From: CAVQWT01 sp963810815
GTDB taxonomy: Bacteria; Pseudomonadota; Gammaproteobacteria; Burkholderiales; Casimicrobiaceae
Length of the DNA stretch: 64,000 nt
Assembly: GCA_963810815.1 (NCBI GenBank)
Contig: CAWEPB010000008.1
Coordinates: forward strand, 62,001 to 126,000
Reading direction: 5' to 3'
Shown: piece by piece, positions 1 to 8,417 of the stretch
How positions within the stretch are numbered: the stretch's first letter is position 1
How the letters are laid out: every line of letters begins with the position of its first letter
Notes under the pieces: model-generated
Database searches by the model: none
Told to the model about the DNA's origin: nothing
Seen by the model: the letters and a program-made list of their open reading frames with translations, nothing else
Translations under genes and position numbers: made by a program

Positions 1-1
1 C

Positions 2-460
2 GCGATGTTCTACTGGCTCGAGCCTGAAATCCGGACCTACTGGGACGGGCTGTGGCTGGCGTTCATCACCGGAGCCACCGTGGGCTACGGCGACTTCTAC
101 CCGCGCACCGGCGGCGGACGCGTCGTGGCCGTGTTCGTCGTCCTGGTCGGCTGGGCGCTGCTCTCGCTGTTCACCGCCAACATCGTCGCGGCGTTCATCG
201 GACGCGACGAGCGCAAGCTCCGCGAGGAGCTGCATCGCGACATCCGCAACCTGCGGGCCGAGATCGGGCTCCTCGTCACCGGCGAGGAGCTGCGCTTCCG
301 CGAGGACCTGCGACGCGACGTCGGCGAGCTGCGCCGGGAGATCTCCAGCCTGGCGGCCGACGAGCGCCGGCGCACCCGTTCCGAGACCGTGTCCGATCTC
401 GACGCGCTGCGGCAGGAACTCGCGTCGATCCGCGCCGAAATCGCCCGTCGATCGACCTAG
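2..460 (+). CDS. Ion-channel (K+ channel) pore protein, 5' end outside window
   Basis: The reading frame is open to the left edge, so the N-terminus is missing; the first ATG inside the window is at 5. The visible part has a pore helix followed by the K+ selectivity filter TVGYGD (about residues 25-30 from that ATG), one strongly hydrophobic helix, then about 85 charged residues rich in E, R and L that look like a coiled coil. This is the second half of a two-TM potassium channel (Ion_trans_2 type) with a cytoplasmic coiled coil that may drive multimerisation. It probably moves K+ across the inner membrane. It is convergent with the next gene and unrelated to the catabolic genes. Confidence 0.8.
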   Translation, partial: AMFYWLEPEIRTYWDGLWLAFITGATVGYGDFYPRTGGGRVVAVFVVLVGWALLSLFTANIVAAFIGRDERKLREELHRDIRNLRAEIGLLVTGEELRFREDLRRDVGELRREISSLAADERRRTRSETVSDLDALRQELASIRAEIARRST

Positions 461-511
461 GTCGACCCCGAAGCCGGATCCGGGCGCCGCCGACGCGGCA
501 CCGCCGCCCGA

Positions 512-730
512 CTACGCGCAGACCCCGCCCGACTTGACGCCGAGCTTGCGCAGGATCGCCTCCAGCGGACACAGCCGCGTGAATCCGCTCTGGAACAGGT
601 TGGCGCCGACGAAGGCGGTGAACCACAGCCAGTTCGCGCTGTGGAACAGCGGGCTTCCGGGGGCGCCCAGCGCCAGCGACAGCAGCACGAAGGCGCCGGC
701 AAAGATGCGGATGTAGCGTTCGGTGGTCAT
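512..730 (-). CDS. DUF2892 small inner-membrane protein (distal copy)
   Basis: A 72-residue protein with two hydrophobic helices (about residues 9-24 and 33-49) followed by the motif RLCPLEAILRKLGVK and a C-terminal Cys. This matches the DUF2892 family (the membrane domain of YgaP-like proteins), whose members carry a CP-L motif after the second helix. It is the last gene of the operon DUF2892, HlyD, RND, DUF2892, and its relative at 5240-5434 is the first gene. Function is unknown; the conserved Cys pair suggests thiol or sulfur chemistry, or metal binding, at the membrane face. The ATG at 730 lies 84 bp after the RND stop codon. Confidence 0.75.
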   Translation of the reverse strand: MTTERYIRIFAGAFVLLSLALGAPGSPLFHSANWLWFTAFVGANLFQSGFTRLCPLEAILRKLGVKSGGVCA

Positions 731-813
731 CGGGGTCTCGCAGTCAGGTTGGATGGGAATTGGATGGGATGGGATGCGGTCGGGCGGCCGCTGAACGAGC
801 GCCGCCGCCGCGG

Positions 814-3800
814 TCAGGGAAATCGGCGGCGGTTCACCGCGTAATAGAGCACCGGGATCACGACCAGCGTCAGCAGCGTCGACACCAGGATGCCGAACAC
901 CAGCGCGATCGCGAGGCCGCTGAAGATCGGGTCGTCGAGGATGAACAGCGCGCCGGCCATCGCCGCGAGTCCCGTCAGCGCGATCGGCTTCGCCCGTGCG
1001 GCGGCGGCGTCGACGATCGCCTGCGCGAACGGCACACCCCGGCTCACCTGCAGGTTGACGAAGTCGACCAGCAGGATCGAGTTGCGGACGATGATGCCGG
1101 CCAGGGCGATCATCCCGATCATCGACGTCGCGGTGAACGGCTTGCCCAGCAGCGCGTGGCCGGGCATGACGCCGATGATGGTCAGCGGGATCGGCGCCAT
1201 GATCACCAGCGGTGTCACGTAGGAACCGAACTGCGCGACCACCAGCAGGTAGATGAGCACCAGGCCGACCGCGTAGGCGAGGCCCATGTCGCGGAAGGTC
1301 TCGTAGGTGACCTGCCACTCGCCGTCCCACTTGATCGCGTAGCTGCGGTACGGGTCCGACGGCGCCGAGATGAAGTGCTCGTCGACACGACCGCCGGCGG
1401 GCACGGCCACGTCGGCAAGTCGTCCGCGGATGCCGAACATGCCGTAGAGCGGGCTGTCGGCGCCACCGGCGGTGTCGCCGATCACATAGGTCACGGGCAG
1501 CAGATCCTTGCGGTAGCGCGTCGTCTCCCGCACGCCCTCCTGCACGCGGACGATCTCGGCGAGCGGGACCGCCGCGCCGTCGGTGCCGCGCACGGTCAGC
1601 GCCAGCACGGTGTCGAGCCTGCCCTTCAGCTCCGGCGCCAGCGTCAGCCGCACCGGGACGCCGTATTTCGCCTGGCCGTCGTGCAGCGACGTCGGGTCGT
1701 CGCCGGCGAGTGCCGCGCGCAGCGCCGCGACCGCGTCGGCCGGGGCGATCCCGGCCAGCGCCGCCTTGCCCTGGTCGATGCGCACGACGAAGCGCGGTGC
1801 CGGGTCCTCGATCGAGTCGTCGATCCCCACGACATGCGGGGTCGCCGCGAAAGCCTGGCGCAGGGACTTGGCGTACGCGTGCCGGCCGGCCTCGTCCGGT
1901 CCGTAGATCTCGGCGACGATCGGCGAGAGCACCGGCGGTCCCGGCGGCACCTCGACCACCTTCACCTTGGCGTTGTGCGCGGCGCCGATCTTCTCCAGCG
2001 CCGGGCGGACGGCGAGCGCGATCTCGTGGCTCTGCCGCGACCGCTGGCGGCGATCGACGAGGTTGACCTGCAGGTCGCCCGACTCCGGCTGCTGCCGCAG
2101 GTCGTACTGGCGGACCAGCCCGTTGAAGTTGATCGGTGCGGCGGTGCCGGCGTAGGCCTGGATGTCGGCGACTTCGGCGACGGTGGCGAGTTCCGTCGTG
2201 AGGTCGGCCAGCGCCGCCGCCGTCGCCTCGACCGGAGCACCCGCGGGCAGGTCGACGATGACCTGGAACTCGCTCTTGTTGTCGAACGGGAGCATCTTCA
2301 TCACGACGAGTTCCACCACGGCCAGCGACACCGACAGCAGGATCGCCACCACGATGCCCGCCCCCAGCATCAGCCGGCGGCGGCCGCCACGAACCGGGTC
2401 GACGAACGGGGTCAGCAGCCGCGCGAACCCCGCCTCGAGCCGCCGGTCGAGCGCGCCCGGGCCGTGCGCGACGTTGTGCTTCGGCGCGAGCTTCAGCGCG
2501 AGCCAGGGCGTGATCACGAACGCGATCGCGAGCGAGATCAGCATGCCCATGCTCGCGTTGATCGGGATCGGGCTCATGTACGGCCCCATCAGGCCGGTGA
2601 CGAAGGCCATCGGCAGCAGCGCCGCGATGACGGTGAACGTGGCCAGGATCGTCGGGCCGCCGACCTCGTCGACGGCCGCCGGGATCAGCGTCGCCAGCGG
2701 CGCGTCGGGATACAGCGCGCGATGCCGATGGATGTTCTCGACCACGACGATCGCGTCGTCGACGAGGATGCCGATGGAGAAGATCAGCGCGAACAGGCTG
2801 ACGCGGTTCAGCGTGAAGCCCCAGGCCCACGACGCGAACAGCGTGGCGGCGAGCGTCAGCACGACGGCGACGCCGACGATCGCCGCCTCGCGGCGGCCCA
2901 GCGTCAGGAACACCAGCGCGACCACCGACAGCGTGGCGAACAGCAGCTTCGAGATGAGGAGCTTCGCCTTGTCGTCGGCCGTGCGGCCGTAGTCGCGCGT
3001 GACGGCCGTCTCGATGCCCGCGGGGATGACGGTGTTCGCCAGTTCCGCGAGGCGCTGCTCGACGCGCCGCGCGACCTCGACCGCGTTCTCGCCGGCCTTC
3101 TTGGTCACCTGCAGCGTCACCGCGGGGAATACCTGGCCGGCCTCGCTGGCCCGGTCGCCCGCGGCACCCTTGCCCGGGGCGTACCACGCGTAGCGCGCCG
3201 CCGGCGGCGGGCCGTCGACGATGCGCGCGACGTCGCCGAGGTAGACCGGCTGGCCGTCGTGCACCGCGACGACGAGGTCGCGCACATCCTGCGCCGACCG
3301 GAGGAACGCCCCGGCGTCGACGCGGATCGTGGCGTTGCCGCGGATGAGGTCGCCCGCCGGCAGCGCGGCGTTGGCGCCCTGCAGCACGCGACGCACGGCG
3401 GCGACGTCGAGGCCGTGGGCGCCGAGCCGCGCCGGATCGAGCCGCACCTCGACCACGCGGCCGGGGCCGCCGATGGTCGTGACCTCGCGGGTGCCGGGAA
3501 CGCGCTTCAGTTCCGCCTCGACGGCGTGGGCGACCCGCTCGAGGTCGAACGCGCCGACCGCCGGGTCCTTCGAATAGAGCGTCAGCGCGACGATCGGCAC
3601 GTCGTCGATGCCCTTGGGCTTGACCAGCGGCTCGCCGACGCCGAGTTCCGGCGGCAGCCAGTCGCGATGCGAGAGGATCGTGTCGTGGAGGCGCACCACG
3701 GCGTCGTTGCGCGACACGCCGACCTTGTACTGGACGGTGATCACCGCCTGGCCCGGCTTGGACACCGACCACACGTGCTCGAGTCCCTGGATCTGCGACA

Positions 3801-4044
3801 GCACCTGCTCGGCGGGAATCGCGACCAGGCGCTCGACGTCGGCGGCCGAGGCGCCGGGGAACGGGACCAGCACGTTGGCCATCGTCACGTCGATCTGCGG
3901 CTCCTCCTCGCGCGGCGTGACGATGATCGCGAAGATCCCCGCGAACAGCAGGATGAGCGCGATCAGCAGCGTCAGCTGCGACGTGAGGAAGAAGCGCGCG
4001 ATGCGGCCCGACAGGCCGAGCGGCGGCACGGGAACAGCGTTCAT
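814..4044 (-). CDS. RND-family efflux pump permease (AcrB/HAE1-like)
   Basis: A protein of about 1076 residues with the full RND plan: TM1 near the N-terminus, a large periplasmic loop, TM2-6, a second periplasmic loop and TM8-12. The TM4 proton-relay Asp pair is present in ILVDDAIVVVEN, and the second half has the related SMIGMIALAGIIVRNS segment. It exports a small molecule or ion using the proton gradient, with the HlyD partner encoded just upstream. I chose the ATG at 4044 because AAGGA lies 7 bases upstream; ATGs at 4065 and 4104 (the latter overlapping the HlyD stop as TGATG) are alternatives. No outer-membrane channel gene is adjacent. The substrate cannot be told from sequence. Confidence 0.9.
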   Translation of the reverse strand: MNAVPVPPLGLSGRIARFFLTSQLTLLIALILLFAGIFAIIVTPREEEPQIDVTMANVLVPFPGASAADVERLVAIPAEQVLSQIQGLEHVWSVSKPGQAVITVQYKVGVSRNDAVVRLHDTILSHRDWLPPELGVGEPLVKPKGIDDVPIVALTLYSKDPAVGAFDLERVAHAVEAELKRVPGTREVTTIGGPGRVVEVRLDPARLGAHGLDVAAVRRVLQGANAALPAGDLIRGNATIRVDAGAFLRSAQDVRDLVVAVHDGQPVYLGDVARIVDGPPPAARYAWYAPGKGAAGDRASEAGQVFPAVTLQVTKKAGENAVEVARRVEQRLAELANTVIPAGIETAVTRDYGRTADDKAKLLISKLLFATLSVVALVFLTLGRREAAIVGVAVVLTLAATLFASWAWGFTLNRVSLFALIFSIGILVDDAIVVVENIHRHRALYPDAPLATLIPAAVDEVGGPTILATFTVIAALLPMAFVTGLMGPYMSPIPINASMGMLISLAIAFVITPWLALKLAPKHNVAHGPGALDRRLEAGFARLLTPFVDPVRGGRRRLMLGAGIVVAILLSVSLAVVELVVMKMLPFDNKSEFQVIVDLPAGAPVEATAAALADLTTELATVAEVADIQAYAGTAAPINFNGLVRQYDLRQQPESGDLQVNLVDRRQRSRQSHEIALAVRPALEKIGAAHNAKVKVVEVPPGPPVLSPIVAEIYGPDEAGRHAYAKSLRQAFAATPHVVGIDDSIEDPAPRFVVRIDQGKAALAGIAPADAVAALRAALAGDDPTSLHDGQAKYGVPVRLTLAPELKGRLDTVLALTVRGTDGAAVPLAEIVRVQEGVRETTRYRKDLLPVTYVIGDTAGGADSPLYGMFGIRGRLADVAVPAGGRVDEHFISAPSDPYRSYAIKWDGEWQVTYETFRDMGLAYAVGLVLIYLLVVAQFGSYVTPLVIMAPIPLTIIGVMPGHALLGKPFTATSMIGMIALAGIIVRNSILLVDFVNLQVSRGVPFAQAIVDAAAARAKPIALTGLAAMAGALFILDDPIFSGLAIALVFGILVSTLLTLVVIPVLYYAVNRRRFP

Positions 4045-4103
4045 GTCGTCGTCCTTGCCGCTCATCGTGGGGTGCCGCCGGCAACGACCGCCGTAGGCGG
4101 GCA

Positions 4104-5240
4104 TCACTTCGCCACCGGCGGCGCCATGCCGGCGGCCACCGGGTTGGCGGCGATGCGCTCGCCGCCGGCGAGGCCGGCGAGGATCTCGACGTCGCCGTCG
4201 CCGACGCGTTCGCCGGTGCGCACCTGCCGCAGCTGCGCGCGGTCCGCCTTGTCCAGCACGTACACCGCCGTCACTTCGCCGCGGCGGAGCAGCGCGGTCT
4301 CGGGCACGGCGATCATCCGCGCGGTCCCGGTGGCAAAGCGCACCTGGACGAACTGGCCCGGCAGCAGTCCTTCGGCCGGGGGGAGGTCGAGGCGCACGCG
4401 GGTCGTGTGGCTCTTGCTGTCGGCGAGCGGGATCACCGTCGCGCTCACCGGCGTCAGCGTCCGCCCGAGCGCCGGCACGTCGACGCGCGCGCTGCCGTCG
4501 AGCTTCACCTTCGCCAGCGTCGCCTGCGGCACCGCGGCCACCGCCCGCAGCTCGCGCGGGTCGAACAGCGTCAGCAGCGGCCGTCCCGGCGTGGCCATGT
4601 CGCCCAGCTCGGCGTGCGTCGCGCCGACGACGCCGGCGTACGGCGCGACGATGACGGTGAACGACTGCGCCGCGCTGGCCGACCCGGCGTTCGCCTTGAC
4701 CGCCGCCAGCTGGGCCTGGGCAGCCTTGTACGTGGCGTCCGACTGGTCGACCGCCGCCTGGCTCACGAACTTCTGCGCGAGCAGGGCGCGGTTGCGCTCG
4801 TGGATGCGCTGGGCATTGGCGAGGTTCGCCTCGGCTTCGGCGATCTGCGAACGGCTCGCGGCGACGGCGGCGTCCGCGGTGCGCGGGTCGATGCGGGCCA
4901 GCACCTGGCCGGCGCGGACGGAATCACCGGCCTTGACCCCGAGTTCGACGATGCGGCCGGCGACCTGCGCCCCCAGCGTGGTCTGCCGCACCGCCTCGAT
5001 CGTGCCTTCGACGGCGACCGTCTGCGGCAGGTCCCGCGCGGCAATGTCGAGCGCGCCGGCGGCGGGACCCGGCTTCGCCGGCCCGGCGCCGACCGGCTTC
5101 GCCGACGCGGCCGGGGGTGACGCCGGAGCTGCAGGCGCACCCTGCCCGAACGCCGGCCACGCCAGCGCCGCGGCGACCGCGAGGACGGTGGCGGCAGCCA
5201 GCGGGGACCCGGGGGTCCTGAGGAAATGCGGTGACGCCAT
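4104..5240 (-). CDS. RND efflux periplasmic adaptor (HlyD/AcrA family)
   Basis: A 378-residue membrane fusion protein. The N-terminal hydrophobic stretch (about residues 11-30) ends in AFGQG and looks like a signal peptide, followed by an Ala/Pro-rich linker. Next come a lipoyl half-motif (VAVEGTIEAVRQTTLGAQV and AGRIVELGVKAGDSVRAGQ), a helical hairpin rich in A, Q and N (about 120-185), and the beta-barrel part (TPGRPLLTLFDP, LLPGQFVQVRF). It links the RND pump to an outer-membrane channel. The ATG at 5240 overlaps the stop of the upstream DUF2892 gene (TGATG), so the two are probably translationally coupled. Confidence 0.88.
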   Translation of the reverse strand: MASPHFLRTPGSPLAAATVLAVAAALAWPAFGQGAPAAPASPPAASAKPVGAGPAKPGPAAGALDIAARDLPQTVAVEGTIEAVRQTTLGAQVAGRIVELGVKAGDSVRAGQVLARIDPRTADAAVAASRSQIAEAEANLANAQRIHERNRALLAQKFVSQAAVDQSDATYKAAQAQLAAVKANAGSASAAQSFTVIVAPYAGVVGATHAELGDMATPGRPLLTLFDPRELRAVAAVPQATLAKVKLDGSARVDVPALGRTLTPVSATVIPLADSKSHTTRVRLDLPPAEGLLPGQFVQVRFATGTARMIAVPETALLRRGEVTAVYVLDKADRAQLRQVRTGERVGDGDVEILAGLAGGERIAANPVAAGMAPPVAK

Positions 5241-5434
5241 CACCTGTTCCGGCAGGTCTTGATGCCGAACGGGATGTACAGCGGGCACCAGCGCACGAGC
5301 CCGGTGAACAGCAGCACGCCGCCGACGAGCCCCCACCAGCGGGCGTTGCCCTCGAGCAGGAAGACGAGCGAAAGCAGGGCGAGTCCCGCAACGATGCGGA
5401 TGATGCGGTCGATACCGCCGACATTGGCTTGCAT
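5240..5434 (-). CDS. DUF2892 small inner-membrane protein (proximal copy)
   Basis: A 64-residue protein: a short start containing GGIDRIIRIVAG, two hydrophobic helices, then RWCPLYIPFGIKTC. This is the standard DUF2892 pattern, with two conserved Cys after the second helix. It is the first gene of the efflux operon, 22 bases below the predicted transcription start. The copy at 512-730 is related but not a recent duplicate. The family often sits in operons for sulfur, metal or redox stress, but its biochemical role is not established. Confidence 0.8.
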   Translation of the reverse strand: MQANVGGIDRIIRIVAGLALLSLVFLLEGNARWWGLVGGVLLFTGLVRWCPLYIPFGIKTCRNR

Positions 5435-5462
5435 GAGAACCTCCGGGTTGACGACGGGATCG

Positions 5463-5505
5463 ACTGTAGGCGCTTCCGGCTGCGCTTTCTGTGACCTGCA
5501 TCACA
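5463..5505 (-). promoter_or_regulatory. CRP/FNR-type class II promoter of the DUF2892-HlyD-RND operon
   Basis: A perfect TGTGA-N6-TCACA palindrome lies at 5490-5505. On the minus strand the hexamer TACAGT at 5463-5468 falls exactly at -12 to -7 when the palindrome is centred at -41.5, the class II activator position. The predicted start, near 5456, leaves a 22-base leader. The Crp/Fnr regulator at 6374 is a nearby candidate, but its recognition helix looks FNR-like (E..SR) rather than CRP-like. Confidence 0.6.
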
Positions 5506-5662
5506 TGCGCTGCAGCGCATGAACCCGCCGACGGTCCAGGCGCGACACCCGGTCGCGGGGCGCCGGGGCCAATGGACCCCGCCCCGCCGCGGACACCGGC
5601 CCCCGGGGCCCGGCGCCCCGGCTGCGGACCCGGGGGGCCCGCACCGAAGCTTCGCCGGGGCC

Positions 5663-6328
5663 TCACCGGCCCGTCAGGTACCGCGCGTCGTCGAACGTCG
5701 TCACCCAGCCGGGGCGATAGACGACGAGCAGCGTGATGATCATTCCTCCGAGCGTTCCCTCCCCGAACGCGAGGTAGAGCAGGTACGGCGCGTAGTCGCC
5801 GTAGACGACGGCGGCGTCCCGCCCTCCGGCCTCGACCAGCACGAACGAACCCGCGAGTCCGGCGGCGCCGAGCGCCAGCGCCGAGCCGAGGAACGCGGTC
5901 GCGAAGATGTAGACGAAGAAGTTCGGCGGCAGCAGCCGCTCGACCACGCGCCAGGTGCCCCAGACCACGGCGACCGGCACGGCCGCCAGGGTGATGAACG
6001 CCAGCCCCGCATTGATCCAGAGTCCACCGCCGATCGCGGTCGTCACCACCAGCGCAACGGCCGTCCCGATCAGCGCCAGCGCCGGCCCGGCGAGCAGCGT
6101 GAAAGCCCCGACGCCGAGCAGGTGGAAGGCAAAGCCCTCGCCGACCGTCGCCCGCAGGCTCCACAGCACGACGGTGGCGAAGATCCCGCCATAGAAGACG
6201 TGCGTGATCTCGCTGCTGGCGAAGCGGTCCCACGGCGCGCTGCGGAGGGCGGCGGCCAGCACGGGCGCCGCGAGCAGGAGGCCGGACAGCGTCCAGCCGG
6301 GCGGCAGGGGAACGGCGCTGAGGTCCAT
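5663..6328 (-). CDS. CbiM-like/COG3235 polytopic membrane protein
   Basis: A 221-residue, almost entirely hydrophobic protein with about six or seven membrane segments. It begins MDLSAVPLPPGW, a start I associate with the COG3235 group of predicted membrane proteins, which are distantly related to the CbiM/ECF metal-transport permeases. Conserved features include an HVFYG segment near residue 30 and a C-terminal FGEGTLGGMIITLLVVYRPGWV segment. It is transcribed divergently from the Crp/Fnr regulator. A role in metal-ion uptake is an inference. An in-frame ATG at 6352 would add eight residues; I prefer 6328 from the family-like start. Confidence 0.65.
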   Translation of the reverse strand: MDLSAVPLPPGWTLSGLLLAAPVLAAALRSAPWDRFASSEITHVFYGGIFATVVLWSLRATVGEGFAFHLLGVGAFTLLAGPALALIGTAVALVVTTAIGGGLWINAGLAFITLAAVPVAVVWGTWRVVERLLPPNFFVYIFATAFLGSALALGAAGLAGSFVLVEAGGRDAAVVYGDYAPYLLYLAFGEGTLGGMIITLLVVYRPGWVTTFDDARYLTGR

Positions 6329-6350
6329 GGGCGAGGTCGATTCCGTCCGC

Positions 6351-6360
6351 ATTGTAGAAT
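6351..6360. promoter_or_regulatory. Overlapping divergent -10 hexamers between the CbiM-like gene and the Crp/Fnr gene
   Basis: The 10 bases attgtagaat contain TAGAAT on the plus strand (6355-6360, ahead of the ATG at 6374) and TACAAT on the minus strand (6351-6356, ahead of the ATG at 6328). Neither has a good -35 at 17 bases. If both are used, the promoters exclude each other and leaders are short. This is a candidate only. Confidence 0.35.
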
Positions 6361-6373
6361 TCGCCTCGCTCCC

Positions 6374-7060
6374 ATGGATACCCAACGCACCCTGTCGCCG
6401 CTCGCGGCTCGCATCGCCGCCGAGTTTCCCGCGCTCGCGCCCGCACCCGCCGCGACCCTCGAGCGCCTCGCCGATCGCAGCCTGCACCGGCAGGTGCCCG
6501 CGGGCACGGTGATGTTCAGCGCGCATACCCCCTGCGGGGGCTTTCCGCTGGTGCTCTCCGGAAGCATCAAGGTGCTGCAGCGCTACCCCAACGGCCGGGA
6601 GCTGCAGCTCTATCGGGTCAAGCCGGGCGAGTCCTGCCTGCTGTCGGGCAGCTGCCTGCTCGGCGAGGCGGAGTACGACGCGACCGGCATCGCCGAGACG
6701 GAGGTCGATCTGCTCGTCGTCCCGGCGTCGGAGTTCCACGCGCTGGTCGGCACCGACGAAACCTTCCGCCGGCACGTGTTCTCGCTTTTCTCCGACCGCC
6801 TGGCGGCGCTGATGCAGACGGTCGAGGCCATCGCCTACCAGAAGCTCGACCAGCGGCTGGCCGCGCTCCTCGTCGAGCGCGCGGGCGAAGGCCGCGAGGT
6901 CCAGGCGACGCACCAGGCGCTGGCCGACGACCTCGGCAGCGTGCGCGAGATCGTCTCGCGCCTGCTGCGCAACTTCGAGGATCGCGGCTGGGTCGAACTG
7001 GGACGCGAGCGGGTGCAGCTCGTCGATCCGTCCGCGCTGGCGGCGCTGGCGCGCGGCTGA
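6374..7060 (+). CDS. Crp/Fnr-family transcription regulator
   Basis: A 228-residue protein with an N-terminal cyclic-nucleotide-binding-like beta-barrel (about residues 25-145, e.g. GSIKVLQRYPNGRELQLYRV), a dimerisation helix, and a C-terminal winged helix-turn-helix (about 170-220). The recognition helix reads SVREIVSRLL; the E..SR pattern matches FNR-type specificity (TTGAT half-sites) rather than CRP (RE..GR). It lacks the N-terminal Cys cluster of oxygen-sensing FNR. Three Cys lie in the barrel region (one in the segment TPCGG, two around CLLSGSC), so sensing may be by another route. It may act on the palindromes in this window, but that is an inference. Confidence 0.82.
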   Translation: MDTQRTLSPLAARIAAEFPALAPAPAATLERLADRSLHRQVPAGTVMFSAHTPCGGFPLVLSGSIKVLQRYPNGRELQLYRVKPGESCLLSGSCLLGEAEYDATGIAETEVDLLVVPASEFHALVGTDETFRRHVFSLFSDRLAALMQTVEAIAYQKLDQRLAALLVERAGEGREVQATHQALADDLGSVREIVSRLLRNFEDRGWVELGRERVQLVDPSALAALARG

Positions 7061-7075
7061 GGTCGGGCGCGGCCG

Positions 7076-7702
7076 TCAGCGCATCGGGCCGACGCCGATC
7101 GGCGGCGGCGCGAGGTCGACGATCCGGCGGAACAGCGCCTCGAAGCCGACGCCCTGGTCGGTGCCGAGCAGCGGATCGGTGTGGCCGGCGAACGCGGCGT
7201 CGATCACCTCCCAGTCGGCGCTCGTCAGGTGTTCCTTCGCCAGCGGAATGACGTCGCGCTCCTCGCGCCGCAGGTGGTCCCAGTGGAACACCGCATACGC
7301 CTCGACCGCGTCGGCAAACGCCGGAAACTCGGCGGCGCCGCCTTCGCGGAAGCGTGCCAGCCGCTGCTCGAGCTCGCGGATCTTGTCGGCACCGATCTCG
7401 TGCTGGTTCTGCAGCAGGTCGATCAGCGGACCCGCGGGCGGGTGGCGGGTCCGCAGCAGCGCGAACAGGTACCGGTCCTCCTTCGGGTGATGGAACCGCT
7501 CCGGGAAGAGGTCGACGTAGTGGAGCATCGAGCCCAGCAGCGCGAAATCCGGGGTCGCGCCCCGGTCCCGGATTTCACGCACCAGGAACAGCAGTCCGTG
7601 CAGCACGGCCGCGAGCGTCCGGTGCTCGTCCTGGATGATCGCGATTGCACGCAAGGCGAATTCCCCGGCGACGTGGACCGCGCGGCGTTCCGCGCGGCGC
7701 AT
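7076..7702 (-). CDS. Hemerythrin-domain protein
   Basis: About 208 residues. His/Glu ligands of a hemerythrin four-helix bundle are visible in order: DEHRTL (helix 1), RFHHPKEDRYLF (helix 2), QHEIG (helix 3) and HWDHLRREERDVIPLA (helix 4). Such proteins bind O2 or NO, or buffer iron, in the cytoplasm. The first 20 or so residues are basic and may not be translated; the start at 7702 (MRRAERRA) is the best ATG but has no clear ribosome site. A promoter with an FNR-like box lies directly upstream. A second hemerythrin gene is divergent at 7875. Confidence 0.8.
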   Translation of the reverse strand: MRRAERRAVHVAGEFALRAIAIIQDEHRTLAAVLHGLLFLVREIRDRGATPDFALLGSMLHYVDLFPERFHHPKEDRYLFALLRTRHPPAGPLIDLLQNQHEIGADKIRELEQRLARFREGGAAEFPAFADAVEAYAVFHWDHLRREERDVIPLAKEHLTSADWEVIDAAFAGHTDPLLGTDQGVGFEALFRRIVDLAPPPIGVGPMR

Positions 7703-7738
7703 CGATTTGCGCCGCCGCGGGCGCGAAACCGATGGGGC

Positions 7739-7780
7739 ATCGTAGGCTGCGGCACCGGCGGGGGCCTTAATCTGCGTCAA
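7739..7780 (-). promoter_or_regulatory. FNR-like class II promoter for the hemerythrin gene at 7076-7702
   Basis: On the minus strand TTGACGCAGATTAA (7767-7780) matches the FNR consensus TTGAT-N4-ATCAA at 8 of 10 positions. TACGAT at 7739-7744 occupies exactly -12 to -7 if the box is centred at -41.5. The predicted start is near 7732, 30 bases before the ATG. The plus-strand gene at 7875 has its own -10-like TAAGAT at 7835-7840. Confidence 0.5.
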
Positions 7781-7874
7781 TCGGCACGACCCCCGGCCTC
7801 CCGCCGGCCCGACCTGCCGCCCCCGCCGGCGCGGTAAGATCGGACCGAAGGCGCACTGCGCGCCGGGAGCCTCG

Positions 7875-8417
7875 ATGAACCGCGACCCCTTCGGCGGCGC
7901 CGCCGCCTCGTTCGACGACCCGCTGGCCATGCTGTCGGCCTGTCATGGCCGCATCCGCCGGCAGCTCGACACGCTCGCGCGCCTCGAGCGGCACCTGCCC
8001 GAGCATGGCTGCGACACCGACGCCCGCGCCGCAGCGCGCGCGATCATCCGCTACTTCGACCTCGCCGCGCCGCATCATCACGAGGACGAGGAAGTCGACG
8101 TGTTCCCGCGCGTCGTCGCCCGAGCACCGGAGGCTGCGGACCTGGTCGCGCGGCTCGAGGACGACCATCGGACGCTGGCGGCGAACTGGCGCCACCTGCG
8201 GCCGCTGCTCGCGGGCATCGCGGCCGGCCAGCGCGCCGTGCTCCCGCCGCGGCTGGTCCGCGACGCGACGCTCGCCTACGACGCGCACATCGAGACCGAG
8301 GAAAACGAGCTGATACCGCTCGCGCGCGACGTGCTCCGGGTCGAGGAGATCGCGGCGATCGGCAAGGCGATGGCCGCGCGGCGGGGCGTCGCCGACACTC
8401 AGATGACCTTGGAGTAG
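7875..8417 (+). CDS. Hemerythrin-domain protein
   Basis: A 180-residue protein with the four hemerythrin helices. Candidate iron ligands lie in the segments ACHGRIRRQL, APHHHEDEEVDVFP, LEDDHRTLAANWRHL and YDAHIETEENELIPLA. It differs clearly from its divergent neighbour at 7076-7702, so the pair is not a recent duplication. It is a cytoplasmic O2- or NO-responsive, or protective, di-iron protein by family. It converges on hemN and the two coding regions overlap by 19 bases (8399-8417). Confidence 0.82.
   Translation: MNRDPFGGAAASFDDPLAMLSACHGRIRRQLDTLARLERHLPEHGCDTDARAAARAIIRYFDLAAPHHHEDEEVDVFPRVVARAPEAADLVARLEDDHRTLAANWRHLRPLLAGIAAGQRAVLPPRLVRDATLAYDAHIETEENELIPLARDVLRVEEIAAIGKAMAARRGVADTQMTLE

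Noticed and set aside
760..5262. Very long open frame opposite the RND and HlyD genes
   Set aside because: Its composition is dominated by R, D, H, Q and G, typical of antisense frames of GC-rich genes; the opposite strand encodes clear RND and HlyD motifs.
7767..7780. The FNR-like box as a control site of the plus-strand hemerythrin at 7875
   Set aside because: The class II -10 position on the plus strand (7803-7808) reads GCCGGC, so activation in that direction is not supported.
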